NCBI GenBank assembly: GCA_965247915.1
Contig: OZ252048.1
Location: forward strand, 2,480,001-2,544,000
Reading direction: 5' to 3'
DNA length: 64,000 bases
Source: JAKZRT01 sp965247915
Lineage (GTDB): Bacteria > Pseudomonadota > Alphaproteobacteria > Rhodobacterales > Rhodobacteraceae
Every line of letters begins with the position of its first letter. Within the stretch, counting starts at the first letter, position 1. The translations under genes and the position numbers were made by a program. The notes under the pieces are model-generated. The model did not search any database. It was not told the DNA's origin and saw only the letters and a list, made by a program, of their open reading frames with translations. This document shows, one piece after another, positions 41,293 through 50,063 of the stretch.

Positions 41293-42597
41293 TCACTCCG
41301 CCGCCGTCGACATCGGGTTGTTGGGGTGCGTGGTCCAGTCGCCGAACTCGGCCGGAACCACCTTGCCGGTGCGTTCATCAACCGCGCCGGGCGCGATCCG
41401 TTCCATGGTGATGCAGCCCTCGACCGGGCAGACGTTGATACACATGTTGCAGGCCACGCATTCATCGTCTTTCACATCAAAGACGCGGTCCGCGGACATG
41501 CTGATCGCCTGGTGCGACCCGTCCTCGCAGGCCGCATAGCAGCGCCCGCACTTGATGCACAGGTCCTGATCGATGCGGGCCTTGGTGACAAAGTTCAGGT
41601 TCAGGTTCTGCCAGTCCGAACAGTTCGGCACCGCCCGGCCCACGACATCGGCGACCGAGGCGTGGCCCTTTTCATCCATCCACTGACCCAGACCCGAAAT
41701 CATTTCCTGCACGATCTTGAACCCATAAGTCATCGCCGCCGTGCAGACCTGCACGTTGCCTGCCCCCAGCGCCAGAAATTCCGCCGCGTCGCGCCAGGTG
41801 GTGACCCCACCGATACCCGATATGGGCAGGTTGGCCATTGCCGGGTCGCGCGCGATCTCGCTGACCATGCTCAGCGCGATGGGTTTGACCGCGGGTCCGC
41901 AATAACCGCCGTGCGCGCCCTTGCCGTCGATAGTCGGCTCGGGCGCGAAAAGGTCCAGATCGACGGATGTTATCGAATTGATGGTGTTGATCAGGCTCAC
42001 CGCATCGGCGCCTCCGTCCAACGCCGCTTTCGCGGGCTTGCGCACGTCGGTGATGTTGGGCGTCAGCTTCACGATCACCGGCATCGCCGAGAATTGCTTG
42101 CACCAGCGCGTCACCATTTCGATATATTCGGGCACCTGCCCCACCGCCGCGCCCATGCCGCGTTCGCTCATCCCGTGCGGGCAGCCAAAGTTCAGTTCGA
42201 TCCCGTCAGCGCCCGTGTCTTTCACAACCGGCAGGATCGCCTTCCAGGCCTCTTCGGTGCAGGGCACCATCAGCGACACCACCACGGCGCGGTCGGGATA
42301 ATCGCGCTTGACCGCCTTGATCTCGCGCAGGTTCACGTCCAGCGGGCGGTCGGTGATCAGTTCGATGTTGTTGAGCCCCAAGAGGCGGCGGTCAGCGCCC
42401 CAGATCGCGCCGTAACGCGGGCCATTGACGTTGACGATCGGCGGGCCTTCTTCGCCCAGGGTCTTCCAGACCACGCCGCCCCAGCCCGCCTCAAAGGCGC
42501 GCCGCACGTTGTATTCCTTGTCCGTGGGAGGCGCTGAGGCCAGCCAGAACGGGTTCGGGGAATTGATCCCTACGAAATCGCTTGCAAGATTTGCCAT
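41293..42597 (-). CDS. preA: NAD-dependent dihydropyrimidine dehydrogenase, PreA subunit
   Basis: A 434-residue enzyme. Residues about 1-310 form the FMN-binding dihydroorotate dehydrogenase-like barrel (FVGINSPNPFWLASAPPTDK, LNFGCPHGMSERGMGAAVGQ, then GIGGVTTWRDAAEFL). The C-terminus has two 4Fe-4S motifs, CIKCGRCYAACEDGSH and CVACNMCINVCPVEGC. With PreT it reduces uracil and thymine, the first step of pyrimidine breakdown. The preT gene lies 3 bases upstream on the same strand. Confidence 0.95.
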   Translation of the reverse strand: MANLASDFVGINSPNPFWLASAPPTDKEYNVRRAFEAGWGGVVWKTLGEEGPPIVNVNGPRYGAIWGADRRLLGLNNIELITDRPLDVNLREIKAVKRDYPDRAVVVSLMVPCTEEAWKAILPVVKDTGADGIELNFGCPHGMSERGMGAAVGQVPEYIEMVTRWCKQFSAMPVIVKLTPNITDVRKPAKAALDGGADAVSLINTINSITSVDLDLFAPEPTIDGKGAHGGYCGPAVKPIALSMVSEIARDPAMANLPISGIGGVTTWRDAAEFLALGAGNVQVCTAAMTYGFKIVQEMISGLGQWMDEKGHASVADVVGRAVPNCSDWQNLNLNFVTKARIDQDLCIKCGRCYAACEDGSHQAISMSADRVFDVKDDECVACNMCINVCPVEGCITMERIAPGAVDERTGKVVPAEFGDWTTHPNNPMSTAAE

Positions 42598-42600
42598 GGC

Positions 42601-43920
42601 TCAAGCCTTTCCCTGCAAAGTTGCGTGAATGTCTTCGGCGGCGTCGCGCCCTTCGGCCACCGCCGTGACGGTCAGGTCATCGCCACCGGAGGCGCAATCG
42701 CCCCCGGCCCAGACCTTGGGCATCGAAGTGCGGCCCGCGCCGGTGACCTTGATCTTGCGCCCCTCAAGCTCGGGCAGGCCTTCGCCGCGCAGGCTCTGGC
42801 CGATGGCCGCGAACACCTGATCGGCGGCCAGGCGGAATGTCTCACCGGTCGGCGCAAGATCGTCGCCGGTATATTCAAACTCAATCTCGCGCACAGCGCC
42901 ATTGCCATGAACCGCAACCGGGCTGGCGCCAGTGACAATGCGCACGCCGCTTGACGTTGCAAGGTCCTGCTCAAAGCCGCTGGCGTTCATCCGGTCGCGC
43001 CCGCGCCGGTAGACCAGCGTCACATTCAGCGCGCCCAAGAGCTTGGACTGAACTGCGGCGTCGATGGCGGTCATCCCGCCGCCGATCACCACAACGTCGC
43101 GCCCAATTGGCACTTCGGCGACGTCGCTTGCCTGCCTGAGCTCGGCGATAAAATCGACAGCGGGTCCGACGCCGGACGCTTCCCCGCCAAGTCCCAGAGC
43201 ATTGACGCCTCCCAGCCCCAAAGCCAGAAACACCGCGTCATGGGACTCGGTCAGGCTCTCGAGGGTCAGTTCACCGCCCAGCAATTTCCCGGTCTCAACC
43301 GTGATGCCGCCGATCGCCAACAGCCAGTCAACCTCGCGCGCGGCAAAGCCATCAATCGTTTTATACGACGCGATCCCGTATTCGTTCAGCCCGCCAGCCT
43401 TGGGCCGCCCGTCGAACACACTGACCTCATGCCCATGCATCGCCAGCCGGTGCGCGCAGGCCAGCCCCGCTGGCCCGGCCCCGACCACGGCGACCTTGCG
43501 CCCCGTGGGGGCGGCGCGCTCGAACGGATGCCCACCAGACGCCATCAATTTGTCGGTCGCATAGCGCTGCAATTCGCCGATCTTCACCGGTGCGCCCTCG
43601 GCGGTCTCGCGCACGCAGACCTCTTCGCAGAGCGTTTCGGTCGGGCAGACCCGCGCGCACATGCCGCCAAAGATGTTTTGTTCAAGAATTGTCCGCGCCG
43701 CCGCCTGCGCGGTACCGGTTGCAATCTGGCGGATGAAAAGCGGAATGTCGATGCTGGTCGGGCAGGCGGTCATGCAGGGCGCATCGTAACAGAAGTAACA
43801 CCGGTCCGCCGCCACCAGCGCCTCGTGATCGTCCAGCGGCGGGTGCAGATCGGCGAAGTTCTTGTCGTATGCGCCACGTTCCAACCGGCCCGCAACGACC
43901 CCCGGTGTCAAAGCGTTCAT
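42601..43920 (-). CDS. preT: NAD-dependent dihydropyrimidine dehydrogenase, PreT subunit
   Basis: A 439-residue flavoprotein of the glutamate synthase small-subunit type. N-terminal Cys motifs (CYFCYDAPCMTACPTSIDI and MCARVCPTETLCEEVC) bind Fe-S clusters. Two dinucleotide sites follow, VAVVGAGPAGLACAHRLAMH for FAD and DVVVIGGGMTAIDAA for NAD, and the sequence ends with PKVWAGGDCASGGDDLTVTA. It supplies electrons from NADH to PreA. The two genes are adjacent and cotranscribed; other pyrimidine catabolism genes are not in this window. Confidence 0.94.
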   Translation of the reverse strand: MNALTPGVVAGRLERGAYDKNFADLHPPLDDHEALVAADRCYFCYDAPCMTACPTSIDIPLFIRQIATGTAQAAARTILEQNIFGGMCARVCPTETLCEEVCVRETAEGAPVKIGELQRYATDKLMASGGHPFERAAPTGRKVAVVGAGPAGLACAHRLAMHGHEVSVFDGRPKAGGLNEYGIASYKTIDGFAAREVDWLLAIGGITVETGKLLGGELTLESLTESHDAVFLALGLGGVNALGLGGEASGVGPAVDFIAELRQASDVAEVPIGRDVVVIGGGMTAIDAAVQSKLLGALNVTLVYRRGRDRMNASGFEQDLATSSGVRIVTGASPVAVHGNGAVREIEFEYTGDDLAPTGETFRLAADQVFAAIGQSLRGEGLPELEGRKIKVTGAGRTSMPKVWAGGDCASGGDDLTVTAVAEGRDAAEDIHATLQGKA

Positions 43921-44026
43921 CTGGCCGAAACCCTCCCATTCCGTCAGGTCTCACTATGCCACGGGTAAAAATTTTATCAACTGGTAAATTTTTGGTGTCC
44001 GAGGCCACGCAGATGCCGCGAACGCA

Positions 44027-44057
44027 AAACGCCCGCTTGGGATCAAAGCGGGCGTTT
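44027..44057 (-). terminator. Intrinsic terminator of rpsO
   Basis: Arms AAACGCCCGCTT (44027-44038) and AAGCGGGCGTTT (44046-44057) form a 12-bp stem with a 7-base loop. On the minus strand it is followed by a T (44026) after the last TTT of the stem, giving a short T run. It lies 23 bases behind the rpsO stop. Confidence 0.85.
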
Positions 44058-44080
44058 CTGATCCAAAAGGACCGAATAGC

Positions 44081-44350
44081 CTAGCGGCGCAGACCCAGGC
44101 GTTTTATCAGATCCTGATAGCGCGCCTCGTCCTTGCCTTTGACATAGTCCAAAAGCTTGCGGCGCAGGGCGACCATTTTCAACAGACCACGGCGGCCGTG
44201 GTTGTCTTTCTTGTGGGTCTTGAAATGCTCGGTCAGCGTGGCGATACGCGAGCTGAGAATGGCAACCTGAACTTCGGGCGACCCGGTGTCGCCTTTCTTG
44301 GTGCCGTAGTCCTTGATAACCTTGGCTTTGTCTTCGGCAGTAATCGACAT
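44081..44350 (-). CDS. rpsO: 30S ribosomal protein S15
   Basis: An 89-residue protein with the S15 signature: KGDTGSPEVQVAILSSRIAT, LTEHFKTHKKDNHGRRGLL and KMVALRRKLLDYVKGKD. It binds 16S rRNA early in 30S assembly. The start has a purine-rich Shine-Dalgarno (AAAGGAGA). It is expected behind truB; here the acidic repeat gene on the other strand and DUF1643 separate it from truB. An intrinsic terminator follows. Confidence 0.97.
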   Translation of the reverse strand: MSITAEDKAKVIKDYGTKKGDTGSPEVQVAILSSRIATLTEHFKTHKKDNHGRRGLLKMVALRRKLLDYVKGKDEARYQDLIKRLGLRR

Positions 44351-44605
44351 CGGGGTCTCCTTTTTCTCAAAGGGTGATGGCGCAAGCCGGGATGTCGTCC
44401 AGCAGGACCCGTGGAGAGTTGCCGCAACAGGTGCGACTGCGGGCGTATAGGGCAAATCAAAGGTGAATGAAAGGCATTTTCCGGTGCGCCGCCAATCGCC
44501 GGGCAAAGCAACTTCTCTCGCATTTACCTAAATTTTATTCAAAAACTTTAATAGGTTAGTCAATTACGTCTGCTAGCCCGGTTAGGGGCGGCGACGGAGC
44601 GCGCG

Positions 44606-45496
44606 ATGCTGTTTGGCCTGTTCTTACTTGGACTGATTCCCATTATGATGGCGGCGGATGCGCTGATCGGGGATCCCAACATCGACCCCGATGGCGAACT
44701 CGATGATACCGGGGGTGAAGAAGTCTCATACGATGCATCCGACACCGGCGGTATCGACGCCCTGCTCGAAGCCGCCCCTCAAGATTTTGTCGCGACCGAA
44801 GAAAACATGCCGCTGGTTCTGGATGATTTTGAACCGGGATCCGACAATCTGACACTGCAGCTGGCGCCCGATCAGATGGACATAGCCGAGGCCGAGACCG
44901 ATACCGGTGGCGTCGCAATCGTCGAGGGCGGCGACAACCTCTTGGTGGAATTTCCAAACCTCGACTGGGTTCCGGTTCAGGACGTATCCATCATTGTCGA
45001 AGACCCAGAAACCAACGAAACCATCGTCTATGATCTGGTCGAAATACCGGTCTTCGATGCGCCGCCCGAAGAACCGCCCGATCTGGTGTTCATCCCCGAC
45101 CCAGGCGCACAGACCGAGACGGCTCCGGAGCCCGAAGCCAGCCAGCCAGCGCCGGTGATAACCGCCGATCCCGAACTTGGCCTGATGATCGAACCAATTC
45201 TCGGGGACGTTGAAGACGAGGTCGAAGATATTGCCACAGAAACGGTGCCCGTGGCAGAGCCCGAGCCCCAGCCGGTGACAGCGCCCGAAGCGGCTGAGGC
45301 TGAGGCCGATGCGGCTGGGGCCGAGGCAGAGGTCGAAGTGCCGGAGGTCGAAGTGCCGGAGGTCGAAGTGCCGGAGGTCGAAGTGCCGGAGGTCGAAGTG
45401 CCGGAGGTCGAAGTGCCGGAGGTCGAAGCGCCGGAGGTCGAAGCGCCGGAGGTCGAGTCAAGCCAGAGCCAGAGTCAGGGCCAAGGCAACGGTTGA
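44606..45496 (+). CDS. Acidic membrane-anchored protein with PEVEV pentapeptide repeats
   Basis: A 296-residue protein I do not recognise. It begins with one hydrophobic helix (MLFGLFLLGLIPIMMAADAL). Residues about 24-180 are very acidic and may fold as beta-rich modules (NLTLQLAPDQMDIAE, LLVEFPNLDWVPVQDVSIIV), a pattern seen in calcium-binding surface proteins. From about residue 185 it is Pro/Glu/Val-rich, and residues 242-281 are eight copies of VEVPE or VEAPE. The end, SSQSQSQGQGNG, is polar. No Shine-Dalgarno stands out. The last 22 bases overlap the convergent DUF1643 gene. It may be a surface spacer protein. Confidence 0.7.
   Translation: MLFGLFLLGLIPIMMAADALIGDPNIDPDGELDDTGGEEVSYDASDTGGIDALLEAAPQDFVATEENMPLVLDDFEPGSDNLTLQLAPDQMDIAEAETDTGGVAIVEGGDNLLVEFPNLDWVPVQDVSIIVEDPETNETIVYDLVEIPVFDAPPEEPPDLVFIPDPGAQTETAPEPEASQPAPVITADPELGLMIEPILGDVEDEVEDIATETVPVAEPEPQPVTAPEAAEAEADAAGAEAEVEVPEVEVPEVEVPEVEVPEVEVPEVEVPEVEAPEVEAPEVESSQSQSQGQGNG
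45331..45450 (+). repeat. 15-bp coding tandem repeat (8 copies)
   Basis: Eight consecutive copies of GGTCGAAGTGCCGGA, the last two with C for T at one position (GAAGCG). It lies in frame in the acidic protein gene and encodes Val-Glu-Val/Ala-Pro-Glu. Near identity of copies suggests recent expansion, so copy number probably varies between strains. Confidence 0.95.
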
Positions 45497-45996
45497 ACAT
45501 TGTAACCGATATAAAGCGGATGCATTGGCTGACCCGCTTTGGTCAGCCCAAGATGAAAAAGCGATTGACCGGTTGCGCGCAAAAGCGTCTCCACCGCCCG
45601 TCCCCGGTCCAGATGCACACCGTGCGCGCCCCAGGCACATATTACCAGGTCGGCCCAGTTGGCCGCATCAGTGATGGCCGCGTCGTTCCCGCGTCCGACC
45701 GGATCGGGTACCGCGCGCATCGCTTGCGGATCGGTGTCGCGCCAGGCAAAAATATTGGTCACCCGAAAGCCGCCGTACCCCAGCGCCCGCGCCCGCCGCT
45801 CGCAGCGCTCGACGGTCGGGTCGTTCTGAACTTCGGTCGCGGTCGAGGGGTTGAGCATGACAAAGGCTAGCCTGCCGCCGGCCGCGTCCCAAACTCGTGT
45901 CAGCGCATAGCGATAGCGCTCGCACGGCGAATAGATCGCCACCGATTGCGCGTCGCCTTTGACATGAGTCCGGGTGAGCGTCGCGGTATCTGACAT
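45475..45996 (-). CDS. DUF1643-family protein
   Basis: A 173-residue protein with the DUF1643 pattern: CERYRYALTRVWD, LAFVMLNPSTATEVQNDPTV, ERCERRARALGYGGFRVTNIF and VICAWGAHG. The domain is widespread, has no established activity and has been seen near restriction or phage genes as well as in core regions. Its 3' end overlaps the acidic repeat gene on the opposite strand by 22 bases. It lies between truB and rpsO on their strand. Confidence 0.88.
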   Translation of the reverse strand: MSDTATLTRTHVKGDAQSVAIYSPCERYRYALTRVWDAAGGRLAFVMLNPSTATEVQNDPTVERCERRARALGYGGFRVTNIFAWRDTDPQAMRAVPDPVGRGNDAAITDAANWADLVICAWGAHGVHLDRGRAVETLLRATGQSLFHLGLTKAGQPMHPLYIGYNVQPLPWP

Positions 45997-46056
45997 GCAC
46001 CTGCCTTAGCCGTCTTCGCGCCGCCTGAAAAGAACGCAAAACGATCCTTTTCATTG

Positions 46057-46169
46057 TTTGGGAAAGTACTTCTGGGGTGAATTCGCGCTTGCGCGAAGCG
46101 GGGCAGCGCCCCTTTGTTTGAATGTCTTGCGCCGCCATTGGCGGCGCTCAATTTACCAGCAGCCCCTTA
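46057..46169. repeat. Intergenic hairpin repeat, family C
   Basis: GTACTTCTGGGGTGAATTCG, a hairpin CGCGCTTGCGCG and the palindrome GGGGCAGCGCCCC at 46071-46112 match the unit at 31312-31365. A further hairpin GCGCCGCCATTGGCGGCGC follows at 46129-46147. The stretch lies behind truB and probably ends its transcript. No gene present. Confidence 0.6.
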
Positions 46170-47078
46170 TTATTCGGTGCGGAACACCCGCGCGGGGTGG
46201 AATTCGCCCGACCGATAGACGCCAACCGCCAGCGCCCGGCCCTGATGGCTGGCCCAGACCTCGTCACCGTACCCGGCAATGGTCGAGATCACCTGGCCCG
46301 GGTTGCCGTTGCTGATCCGCGCCGCCCCATCTGCGCCGCAAATCGCCTCCGGAAGATCGCTCAGCGCGACCTCAAGCGGGTGCAGCAGATCGTCGATCTC
46401 TACCGTCCCGGCCAGACGCTCGATGGTCTCCAGATCGACCCCGCCAGCGGCCTCGAACGGCCCCGACCAGATGCGCCGCAGGGCGGTCACATGCGCCGGG
46501 CAGCCCAGCACCGCGCCCAGATCGCGGGCAATTGCCCGCACGTATCCGCCCTTGCCGCAGACCATCCGCAGCAGCGCATGATCGGCGTCGGGGCGGTCCA
46601 AAAGGGTCAGGGCGTCTACGTAAAGCGGCCGCGCGGCCAGGGTCACCGCGCCGCCCTCGCGGGCGCGCTTATACGCCCGCTCGCCGTCGATCCTGACCGC
46701 CGAATAGTCCGGCGGAACTTGTTCGATATTCCCGGTAAACGCTTGCAAAGCTGCCACAATTTCCTCGGTCGAGGGGCGCGCATCGCTGCTGGCGATCACC
46801 CGCCCCTCGGCATCATCGGTGTCGGTGGCCGCGCCAAAGCGCACCGTGAACTCATAGGCTTTCAGCGCCGCAGTGACGTAAGGCACGGTCTTGGTGGCCT
46901 CGCCAAGGGCAATGGCCAGCACCCCGGTCGCTGCCGGGTCCAGCGTGCCCGCGTGCCCGGCTTTTTGCGCGTCAAAGGCCCACCGCACCTTGCCAACCAC
47001 CTGGGTCGAGGTCGTCCCTGCCGGTTTGTCGACGATCACCCAACCCGAGACGGCTCTGCCCTTCCTGCGCCGCGCCAT
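46170..47078 (-). CDS. truB: tRNA pseudouridine-55 synthase
   Basis: A 302-residue enzyme that makes pseudouridine 55 in the T loop of tRNAs. The catalytic Asp is in HAGTLDPAATGVLAIALG, preceded by GWVIVDKPAGTTSTQVV and followed by YVTAALKAYEFTVRFG and YSAVRIDGERAYKRAREG. A PUA-like C-terminus contains GRALAVGVYRSGEFHPARV. It starts 4 bases after the rbfA stop, the usual rbfA-truB pair. Confidence 0.96.
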   Translation of the reverse strand: MARRRKGRAVSGWVIVDKPAGTTSTQVVGKVRWAFDAQKAGHAGTLDPAATGVLAIALGEATKTVPYVTAALKAYEFTVRFGAATDTDDAEGRVIASSDARPSTEEIVAALQAFTGNIEQVPPDYSAVRIDGERAYKRAREGGAVTLAARPLYVDALTLLDRPDADHALLRMVCGKGGYVRAIARDLGAVLGCPAHVTALRRIWSGPFEAAGGVDLETIERLAGTVEIDDLLHPLEVALSDLPEAICGADGAARISNGNPGQVISTIAGYGDEVWASHQGRALAVGVYRSGEFHPARVFRTE

Positions 47079-47082
47079 CCGG

Positions 47083-47493
47083 TCAGTCCGGCTCGCCGCC
47101 CAGATCGCGGCGCACCTCGTCGCGGGCGAAAAGCGCGGCCGTGTCGTCCATCCGGTCGAAGGTCTCGTCGATCTCGAACCGCAGTGCTGGCGAAAACTTC
47201 AGGCGCAGCGACTTTGTCACCATCCGGCGCAGCGCGCTTCGGTTGTCGCGCAGCGTTGTCAGCGCTTCTTCGCGCCCGGCACCCCCCAGCGGCAGCACAT
47301 AGGCGGTGGCGATCTTCAGGTCGGGCGACACCACGACCTCGCCCACGGTGATCGAAAGTGCGTTCAGGTCGGGGTCATGCACATCGCCCCGCGCCAGCAC
47401 CTGCGACAGAGTGCGGCGGATCAATTCGCCCACCCGCAGCTGGCGCTGCGACGGGCCTGCGGATGCGGTGTGGTGGCGGGCCATTAGGGGCAT
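47083..47493 (-). CDS. rbfA: Ribosome-binding factor A
   Basis: A 136-residue KH-like protein for late 30S maturation. QRQLRVGELIRRTLSQVLAR, DPDLNALSITVGEVVVSPDL and LRDNRSALRRMVTKSLRLKF are family blocks. Two in-frame ATGs (47493 and 47484) are possible starts; neither has a clear Shine-Dalgarno. It is divergent from dapB, 105 bases away, and leads the rbfA-truB unit. Confidence 0.94.
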   Translation of the reverse strand: MPLMARHHTASAGPSQRQLRVGELIRRTLSQVLARGDVHDPDLNALSITVGEVVVSPDLKIATAYVLPLGGAGREEALTTLRDNRSALRRMVTKSLRLKFSPALRFEIDETFDRMDDTAALFARDEVRRDLGGEPD

Positions 47494-47598
47494 TTAGGGC
47501 AAGTCCTGCGCCCCCGCAAGCGCTTGCATTTGCCCCGGCCTTTGCCATTACCGCGACTGCGCGCTAAAGCGGGCGCAACAGAGGCGAGGACCAGCAAG

Positions 47599-48408
47599 AT
47601 GAGCGACCTGCCGGGGATCGTGATCACGGGCGCTGCCGGGCGCATGGGCCGGATGCTGGCCGAGGTTGTGGCGGCAAGCGATGCGGTGCGCCTGGTCGGC
47701 GCGCTGGAACGCGAGGGCCACAAGTGGATCGGCCAGGACCTTGGCGCGGCGCAAGGCGGCGCGCCGGTTGGCGTGCTGGTCGAAGACGATCCGCTGCCCG
47801 CCTTCGCCCGCGCGCAAGTTGTGCTCGATTTCACCGCGCCGGCGGCCACGCTTGCCTTTGCAGGCCTGGCCGCCCAGGCGCGCGCGGTGCATGTGATCGG
47901 CACCACCGGCCTGTCCGACTACCAGATCGCGGCCTTGGATCCGGCGGCGCGCCACGCGGTGATTGTTCGCGCCGGCAACATGAGCCTGGGGATCAACCTG
48001 CTTTTGGGGCTGACGCGGGCTGTGGCGGCGGCTCTGGGCGAGGAGTTTGATATCGAAATTATCGAGACCCACCACCGCATGAAGATCGACGCGCCCTCGG
48101 GCACCGCGCTGATGCTGGGCGAAGCGGCGGCGCAGGGGCGCGGCGTGACGCTGAGCGAGGCGCGCGTCGCGGCGCGCGACGGGGTCACCGGCCCTCGCGC
48201 CCCCGGCACCATCGGGTTCAGCGCCTTGCGCGGCGGCGACATCGTCGGCGAACACGAGGTTTTGTTCGCGGGCCAGGGCGAGCGCCTCAAGATCAGCCAT
48301 ATCGCCACCGACCGGCGGCTTTTCGCGCGCGGCGCGCTGCGGGCGGCCCTGTGGGGGCTGGGACAGAAGCCGGGACATTATTCGATGACAGACGTATTGG
48401 GATTGTGA
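47599..48408 (+). CDS. dapB: 4-hydroxy-tetrahydrodipicolinate reductase
   Basis: A 269-residue NAD(P)H enzyme of lysine and diaminopimelate synthesis. The nucleotide site is VITGAAGRMGRMLAEVV, the catalytic block is IETHHRMKIDAPSGTALMLG, and TTGLSDYQIAAL and GNMSLGINLLLGLT lie between. Full family length. Divergent from rbfA and followed by a hairpin repeat. Confidence 0.96.
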   Translation: MSDLPGIVITGAAGRMGRMLAEVVAASDAVRLVGALEREGHKWIGQDLGAAQGGAPVGVLVEDDPLPAFARAQVVLDFTAPAATLAFAGLAAQARAVHVIGTTGLSDYQIAALDPAARHAVIVRAGNMSLGINLLLGLTRAVAAALGEEFDIEIIETHHRMKIDAPSGTALMLGEAAAQGRGVTLSEARVAARDGVTGPRAPGTIGFSALRGGDIVGEHEVLFAGQGERLKISHIATDRRLFARGALRAALWGLGQKPGHYSMTDVLGL

Positions 48409-48533
48409 CCGCCGCCTTGCAGAATGCGCGTCTCCTCAGCGACGCAGGACTTTTTCCTGGCGCGGGGCCAGCCCCTCGCGCTCCCCGGGATTTTTGAACC
48501 AAGAAGAAGGCAGAGCATGAAGAGGGTTGGCTG
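48409..48533. repeat. Intergenic hairpin repeat between dapB and gpmI
   Basis: A hairpin GCGCGGGGCCAGCCCC plus TCGCGC (48460-48481) is followed by CCGGGATTTTTGAACCAAG, a variant of the family A tail. It probably ends dapB transcription. No gene is present. Confidence 0.5.
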
Positions 48534-50063
48534 GTGAGCGCGACGGGTCCGGTGGTTTTGTGCATTCTCGATGGCTGGGGCCTGCGCGCGGCGCGCGACG
48601 CCAACGCCCCGGCGCTGGCCGAAACCCCGAATTTTGACCGTCTGATGGCGGCATGTCCCAATGCGCGGCTCACCACCCACGGGCCCGACGTGGGACTGCC
48701 CGAGGGCCAGATGGGCAATTCCGAGGTCGGGCACACCAACATCGGCGCCGGCCGGGTGGTGGCCATGGATCTGGGCCGGATCGATCTGGCGATCGAAGAT
48801 GGGTCGTTTGCCTCCAACCCGGTATTGCAGGATTTTATCGCTTCGCTGAAACAAAGCGGCGGCGCGGCGCACCTCGCAGGTCTCGCCTCGCCCGGCGGTG
48901 TGCATTCGCATCAGAACCATATCGTTGAGGCGGCGCGGGTCATCGCCGAAGCGGACATTCCAGTCATAGTCCACGCGATCTCCGATGGCCGCGATGTCCC
49001 GCCTCAATCGGCGGCGAATGAACTGCGTGCGCTGGACGAAGCGCTGCCCGAAGGCGCTGGCATCGCGACGATAACCGGCCGCTATTTCGCCATGGACCGC
49101 GACAACCGGTGGGAGCGGGTGGAAAAGGCCTATCGGGCCATTGTGCGCGGTCTTGGAGAATATCGCGAGGGGCTCGATCCGGCTGCGGTCGTCGAGAGCT
49201 ACTACGCTAAAGGCCAGACCGACGAATTCCTTCCCGCCACAGTTGTTATCGGCAATTACCAGGGGATACGGGACGGCGACGGGCTGTTTTTTATCAACTT
49301 CCGGGCCGACCGGGCGCGGCAAATCTTGCGGGCGATCGGCGAGCGCGGATTTTCCGAGTTCGACACCGAAGGCCGCCCCGCGTTGGCCGCGTTTTTGGGC
49401 ATGGTGGAATATTCCGATGACCATAACAGCTATATGCAGACCGTTTTCCCGAAACGCGTGATCGTGAACACGCTGGGCGCGTGGGTGGCCAAGCACGGCC
49501 TGCGACAGTTCCGGCTGGCCGAGACCGAAAAGTATCCGCACGTCACCTTTTTCCTGAACGGCGGCAAGGAAGCCCCCGAAGTGGGCGAAGACCGGTTCAT
49601 GCCGCCCAGCCCCAATGTTGCGACCTATGATCTGCAGCCCGAGATGAGCGCGGGCGAGGTGACGGACAGGCTGGTCGATGCCATCGGCGAACGCTACGAT
49701 CTGATCGTGGTCAACTATGCAAATCCAGACATGGTTGGGCACACCGGCGATCTGACCGCCGCGATCAAGGCCTGCGAAACGGTCGATCAAGGCCTTGGGC
49801 GCGCGCTCAAGGCGTTGGATCAGGCAGGCGGCGCGATGATCGTCACCGCCGACCACGGCAATTGCGAGATGATGGTCGATCCCGCCACCGGTGGTCCGCA
49901 CACGGCGCATACCACCAATCCGGTGCCGGTGATCCTGGTCGGCGGGCCCGCGGACGCGCGGCTCGGCAACTGGCGGCTGGCCGATCTGGCCCCGACCCTT
50001 CTGGCGCTGATGGACCTGCCGCAGCCGGTGGAAATGACCGGTCGCAGCTTGATCGCCGGATGA
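48534..50063 (+). CDS. gpmI: 2,3-bisphosphoglycerate-independent phosphoglycerate mutase
   Basis: A 509-residue glycolytic enzyme that interconverts 3- and 2-phosphoglycerate with two Mn ions. VLCILDGWGLR at the start and GQMGNSEVGHTNIGAGRVV with the phosphorylated Ser are diagnostic; further metal ligands are in YANPDMVGHTGD, TADHGNCEMM and GPHTAHTTNPVP. The gene starts with GTG. Its stop overlaps the ATG of the envC-like gene (ATGA), so both are coupled, as in many alphaproteobacteria. Confidence 0.96.
   Translation: MSATGPVVLCILDGWGLRAARDANAPALAETPNFDRLMAACPNARLTTHGPDVGLPEGQMGNSEVGHTNIGAGRVVAMDLGRIDLAIEDGSFASNPVLQDFIASLKQSGGAAHLAGLASPGGVHSHQNHIVEAARVIAEADIPVIVHAISDGRDVPPQSAANELRALDEALPEGAGIATITGRYFAMDRDNRWERVEKAYRAIVRGLGEYREGLDPAAVVESYYAKGQTDEFLPATVVIGNYQGIRDGDGLFFINFRADRARQILRAIGERGFSEFDTEGRPALAAFLGMVEYSDDHNSYMQTVFPKRVIVNTLGAWVAKHGLRQFRLAETEKYPHVTFFLNGGKEAPEVGEDRFMPPSPNVATYDLQPEMSAGEVTDRLVDAIGERYDLIVVNYANPDMVGHTGDLTAAIKACETVDQGLGRALKALDQAGGAMIVTADHGNCEMMVDPATGGPHTAHTTNPVPVILVGGPADARLGNWRLADLAPTLLALMDLPQPVEMTGRSLIAG

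Noticed and set aside
45331..45450. Possible CRISPR-like repeat array
   Set aside because: The 15-base units are contiguous without spacers, in frame, and encode a pentapeptide in an open gene.
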